DNA of 8,794 nucleotides from Gemmatimonadota bacterium (GTDB lineage Bacteria; Gemmatimonadota; Gemmatimonadetes; Palauibacterales; Palauibacteraceae): the NCBI GenBank assembly GCA_029863105.1, contig JAOTWC010000052.1:1-8794 (forward strand). Direction: 5' to 3'. Below the pieces are notes generated by a model, which was given only the letters and a program-made list of their open reading frames with translations, was not told the DNA's origin and searched no databases. The translations under genes and the position numbers were made by a program. This document shows positions 6,042-8,794 of the stretch, one piece after another (position 1 is the first letter of the stretch; each line of letters begins with the position of its first letter).

Positions 6042-7774
6042 TCGTCGACTCCGTCCGGCAGCGTTCCGACATTCTGTTCGAGATGCCTGAGGCAAAGGCT
6101 GACTGCGCTCGCAACGGTCGAATTGCGATCAGCCTTCGCCCGGTTCAATTCGGTGGCCGCCTCCGGGGTTCCGACGACGGCAAGCGCGCGCGCCGCTCCC
6201 GCGCGCACAATCGCAGCGTGCTTGCCGCCCCAGCGCCCCCGTCCATTCAACAACTCGGAAAGTTCGGGAACCGCCTCTTCCGGCCCGGCAGCGACGAGCG
6301 CCCTGAGAAACGCCGCCTGTTCGGCCTCGTCGCGACCGGCGAACCCTCGGCTCGCTATGCGGCGTCGGAGTTCGCGTGCGGCCCCGTGGGGAGCGAGCCG
6401 CGTGATGGCTTCGAGGGCCGCCTTGCGCACGGTCCAATCCTCGTCGTCGAGGGCTGTGAGGACGGTGGTGGTCGCGACCTCATCTGCCGGCATGAAACCC
6501 AACGCCTCAATGCCGGCGCGGCGCGCCACGGATTCAGGTCGGTTGGCGAGACCAACAAGGTCCGCTGCCGCAGCGGAAAACCCCAGACGCGCGATGATTC
6601 TGGCCGCTTCCGCAGCCAGCACCGGATCCTCCGCCGACGTGAGCTCACGGAGCCTGTCGGGGAACCGCGCCACGAGATCGGCGAGAGCCTGTTCGATCTG
6701 CTCCCGCAACGAGAAATCGGTCATCGCGGGAAGTGCCCGGACCAGCGTAGGGATCGCCTCCGCCTGCAAGGCTCCGAGCAGAGCATCCAGCTCATGTTGT
6801 GCCGGACGGCTCCCGTTCCCCTCGTCCTCCGCGCTGACGAGGTCTGCCATTGCTTCGCTCATGTCACGAAGCAGCGAGAGGACCAGTTCCTGGGTATCCT
6901 GCTCACCCGTCTTGTTCGCCAACAACTGCAACTCATTGACAATGAGCGACACCGTGGCGAAGTCCGGCACGCTCAACAGGTCAGGGAGCAGTTTCCTGAG
7001 CACGTCGACGACCTGTCGCCTCCGTTCCTGGTCCCGCATTTCGAACTGATCCAGCAGCGCCAGCGTGACGTCGTGCGCAAGCGGCCGCTCGAGTTCCAGA
7101 TCCATTTCGCGTTGCAGGTAGCCCTGGTCGGCTTCGGAGAGGAGGATCGCGTTGAACCCGTCGTCGATCTCGGCGGTTACGGGTCCCGCGCTGACTACCC
7201 GCTCGATCTCCGTCATGTCGGCGATCGTCTCACCTGCGCCCGCGTTCCGGTTCCCCGCGGGTATGTCGAGGCTCCCGTCTTCGCCCGCATCCACGTACTC
7301 GATGCGCACGAACGAAAAATCCCGATGCCAGAGGGTAGCCAGCAGGTCCGACGACCGTCCACGCCTCTGATTGGCGAGTATGTCCACGAATTCGCGCAAT
7401 TCGCCCTGCTCGCAGCCCGGCAGCAGGACCAGGGTGCGAAGACCGTCCCGGAAGAACATGAAGGCCAGGTTGTCGTGCCCGATCGGCTCGTCGTAGACGG
7501 CGAATTCACGCCAGATGAGCCGGCCCTCGTCGATCGTCAGGGTGATGTGGGGTACCAGTTCCCAGAGGTCGTGAAGCTTGTCCAGGACCGTTCCGTGGAA
7601 GCGCTCGATCAGTTGATTGCCGCGTGTATATGCAAGCCGGGTGCGGTAATCCTTCAAGAATGCTACGACGAATTCTTCAATCCGGCGCGCGGTTTCGCGG
7701 TCGTGATCGTCACCTGCCGCAATCGAGCCTCCGGACTCCAGGTTCGCAGCTTTCTGATCCTGAAGATTGCTCAT
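6038..7774 (-). CDS. HEAT-repeat protein paired with HD-GYP protein
   Basis: The product is 578 residues, soluble and acidic. Residues ~28-45 are helical. Residues ~48-133 form the domain shared with the downstream HD-GYP protein, ending GLRTLVLLPG then an acidic helix (EQGELREFVDIL). The segment DLLATLWHRDFSFVRIEYVD (143-162) follows; I recall it after this domain in related proteins. Residues ~165-200 are a low-complexity linker. Residues ~205-315 are helical. Residues ~325-565 carry about six HEAT/ARM-type helical hairpins; the clearest are DDEDWTVRKAALEAITRLAP (443-462) and VRAGAARALAVVGTPEA (523-539). HEAT arrays are protein-binding scaffolds and no catalytic motif is visible, so a structural or sensory partner role is likely. 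The start is ATG 7774 (GGA 7 nt upstream, a weak site), 29 nt after the adenosyltransferase stop; the frame is open to 7990 but that part overlaps the upstream gene. The TGA stop overlaps the next start as ATGA, suggesting equimolar synthesis of the two partners. Confidence 0.88.
   Translation of the reverse strand: MSNLQDQKAANLESGGSIAAGDDHDRETARRIEEFVVAFLKDYRTRLAYTRGNQLIERFHGTVLDKLHDLWELVPHITLTIDEGRLIWREFAVYDEPIGHDNLAFMFFRDGLRTLVLLPGCEQGELREFVDILANQRRGRSSDLLATLWHRDFSFVRIEYVDAGEDGSLDIPAGNRNAGAGETIADMTEIERVVSAGPVTAEIDDGFNAILLSEADQGYLQREMDLELERPLAHDVTLALLDQFEMRDQERRRQVVDVLRKLLPDLLSVPDFATVSLIVNELQLLANKTGEQDTQELVLSLLRDMSEAMADLVSAEDEGNGSRPAQHELDALLGALQAEAIPTLVRALPAMTDFSLREQIEQALADLVARFPDRLRELTSAEDPVLAAEAARIIARLGFSAAAADLVGLANRPESVARRAGIEALGFMPADEVATTTVLTALDDEDWTVRKAALEAITRLAPHGAARELRRRIASRGFAGRDEAEQAAFLRALVAAGPEEAVPELSELLNGRGRWGGKHAAIVRAGAARALAVVGTPEAATELNRAKADRNSTVASAVSLCLRHLEQNVGTLPDGVDE
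6049..6052 (-). promoter_or_regulatory. Shine-Dalgarno site of the HD-GYP gene
   Basis: On the minus strand, GGAG sits inside the last HEAT-protein codons with a 7-nt spacer to ATG 6041. Together with the ATGA overlap it fixes that start over the in-frame extension to 6095, whose 18 extra residues would lie inside the HEAT gene. Confidence 0.7.
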
Positions 7775-7803
7775 TCCGTGATCCGCAAAGGGTGTCCCGC
7801 TGG

Positions 7804-8382
7804 CTACTCGTCGGGGCTGCGCCTCCGCATCGGCTCCCAGCGAGTTTCTTTCGTGCCCGCTACGGTATTCACGTATCGTGCCAGCGTGAACAACAGGTCG
7901 GAAAGACGGTTCATGTAAGGCACGACTGCATCGCCGAGCTCGGGATGTACCTCGAGGAGGGGAGTGATCGCCCGCTCCGCCCTTCTGCATACCGTGCGGG
8001 CCACGTGCAGATGCGCTCCGGCTATCGATCCGCCGGGAAGTATGAACGCATCCAGCGGTTCGAGATCCGCATCCAACCTGTCGATCCAGTCTTCCAGGTC
8101 GGTTACTCTGCGCGGCGGCAGTTCGGGCAGGGTCTGGCGTTGTCGCGCGCGCTCCGGGTCAGCCGCGGCGAGCAGCGCCCCGATCGTGAGCAGGTCCGAC
8201 TGGACTTCTCGAAGACCGGCCGCCTCAGACCCCTCGGGATCGACCGCGATGGCCACGCCCAGCGCGGCGCTGAGCTCGTCCACCGTCCCATAGGCAGCCA
8301 CCCGTTCGTCATGCTTGGGCACGGGAACACCTCCGTACAGTCGGGTTTCCCCTCGATCACCCGTCTTCGTGTAGATCTTCAA
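7804..8382 (-). CDS. pduO: PduO-type ATP:cob(I)alamin adenosyltransferase
   Basis: This 192-residue protein transfers the adenosyl group of ATP to cob(I)alamin or a corrinoid precursor, giving adenosylcobalamin, the cofactor of methylmalonyl-CoA mutase and related radical enzymes. All family motifs are present. The N-terminal ATP loop is KIYTKTGDRGET (2-13), followed by YGTVDELSA (31-39). The ATP/cobalamin-binding RRAER is at 133-137 and NRLSDLLFTLARY at 158-170. Length and N-terminus match the PduO/MMAB family, a trimeric five-helix-bundle enzyme of the cytosol, and not the unrelated CobA/CobO type. The start is TTG at 8382; it is accepted despite the rare codon because KIYTKTGD is the canonical first segment. 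TTG overlaps the TGA of the upstream peptidase gene (TTGA). There is no clear Shine-Dalgarno site, so expression probably relies on coupling. No cobalamin riboswitch is visible here; any leader would lie upstream of the peptidase gene, outside the window. The symbol denotes the family, not propanediol use. Confidence 0.96.
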   Translation of the reverse strand: MKIYTKTGDRGETRLYGGVPVPKHDERVAAYGTVDELSAALGVAIAVDPEGSEAAGLREVQSDLLTIGALLAAADPERARQRQTLPELPPRRVTDLEDWIDRLDADLEPLDAFILPGGSIAGAHLHVARTVCRRAERAITPLLEVHPELGDAVVPYMNRLSDLLFTLARYVNTVAGTKETRWEPMRRRSPDE

Positions 8383-8794
8383 GGAGTTGAGCCAGAATAC
8401 ACGCCGTACAGGACGCCGACCGACCGCAGATCACGCCGTGACAGGTTCAGATTCCTGTTCCCGGGATGCATGGCATCCGCCGGGTTCTCGCTGTGGGGCA
8501 GTCCCACGACGTGCCCGACTTCGTGCAATGCGACAAGCCGGATGAACTCGTCGCTCATCCGTACACCGTCCGAGTGAGAGTTTGCCAGAACTACGGTCAC
8601 ATGGTCGATGAACCCGGCTGCGTCCAACCGGCGATGCGTAGACCCGGCCTGCGGGGTCGAGAATTTCTGGATCCACCGGAACTCGACATCCGACTGTTCC
8701 GGGTCGTCTACCGTCTCGAAGCGCAGCGGCGCCGGTGAATCCCGCTGCCATATCCGGAGGGCTCTTCGTGTTTCCTCCCAGAACTCCGGGCGTT
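8379..8794 (-). CDS. Matrixin-like (M10-type) zinc metallopeptidase, N-terminal part missing
   Basis: This is the C-terminal ~137 residues of a gene that starts right of the window; the frame is open to the last base. The zinc site HEVGHVVGLPH (fragment residues 90-100) is a full metzincin HExxHxxGxxH motif, with three His ligands and the catalytic Glu91. Ser101 follows the third His, as in matrixins. Met108 in ADAMHP is the likely Met-turn. Upstream, ALRIWQRDSPAPLRFETVDD (11-30) and SDVEFRWIQKF (34-44) match the strand and helix layout of matrixin catalytic domains. The protein ends ~30 residues after the Met-turn, so there is no C-terminal binding domain. Such enzymes are normally exported or lipid-anchored, but the signal peptide, if any, is out of view, as is any cysteine switch. 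It overlaps the adenosyltransferase start (TTGA); the functional link between the two is unclear and may be only co-transcription. Confidence 0.88.
   Translation of the reverse strand, partial: RPEFWEETRRALRIWQRDSPAPLRFETVDDPEQSDVEFRWIQKFSTPQAGSTHRRLDAAGFIDHVTVVLANSHSDGVRMSDEFIRLVALHEVGHVVGLPHSENPADAMHPGNRNLNLSRRDLRSVGVLYGVYSGSTP

Noticed and set aside
7775..7803. Internal promoter or terminator in the 29-nt gap before the HEAT gene
   Set aside because: No hairpin and no -10-like element is visible, and the gap is too short to hold a full promoter.
6083..7918. A 611-codon open frame on the plus strand opposite the HEAT gene
   Set aside because: It is antisense to a clear HEAT-repeat gene. 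Its translation is rich in Arg, Gly and Pro with no recognisable domain, as expected from the complementary strand of high-GC codons.
7624..8577. Plus-strand open frame opposite the adenosyltransferase and peptidase
   Set aside because: It is antisense to two genes with diagnostic motifs and has low-information, Arg/Ser-rich content.
8628..8794. TTG at 8627 as the start of the peptidase gene, leaving a short 82-residue protein
   Set aside because: The frame is open to the window end and the upstream residues fit the matrixin catalytic domain, so the gene is longer and cut by the edge.

Overview
The window is gene-dense, high-GC bacterial chromosomal DNA (roughly 60-65% GC by eye). It holds eight protein-coding genes, two of them cut by the window edges, with gaps of 56 bp or less. 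I see no tRNA, rRNA, CRISPR array, insertion sequence or phage gene. The lineage cannot be fixed from this sequence alone. A matrixin-type zinc peptidase, a HEAT-repeat/HD-GYP pair, a PduO-type cobalamin adenosyltransferase and a COG2403-type GTPase together would fit Gemmatimonadota or a deltaproteobacterial/myxobacterial-type lineage. This is inference from memory of such genomes, not a measured placement.

Layout, left to right. (1) Bases 2-931 (+) are the C-terminal ~309 residues of a P-loop GTPase resembling cyclic 2,3-diphosphoglycerate synthetase (COG2403); its Walker A loop lies exactly at the left edge. (2) Bases 952-2174 (-) are a two-gene unit: a small lipoprotein with an NTF2/SnoaL (DUF4440)-like fold, then an SDR oxidoreductase. 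The pair is joined by a GTGA stop/start overlap. (3) Bases 2231-3754 (+) encode a polytopic membrane protein of the glycosyltransferase-C/DUF6798-like kind, divergent from the lipoprotein across about 56 bp. (4) Bases 3772-8794 (-) form a tight five-gene array, transcribed right to left: matrixin-like metallopeptidase (start outside the window), PduO-type cob(I)alamin adenosyltransferase, HEAT-repeat protein, HD-GYP-domain protein, alpha/beta hydrolase. Junctions in this array are a 4-nt TTGA overlap, a 29-nt gap, a 4-nt ATGA overlap and a 2-nt gap, so one transcript is likely. Both convergent junctions (932-951 and 3755-3771) carry a small hairpin that may act as a terminator.

The most interesting part is the translationally coupled HEAT-repeat/HD-GYP pair. 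Both proteins begin with what reads as the same ~90-residue domain: an N-terminal helix with a conserved Asn, a beta stretch, a long helix, then a Leu-Pro turn and an acidic helix. One carries it in front of a helical scaffold, the other in front of a diverged HD-GYP domain. This looks like a two-subunit signalling module of unknown function. The HD-GYP core keeps the HD, single-His and HH ligands but has lost the usual Asp metal ligand (Glu instead) and the HHE glutamate (Met instead). Its catalytic status is therefore uncertain.
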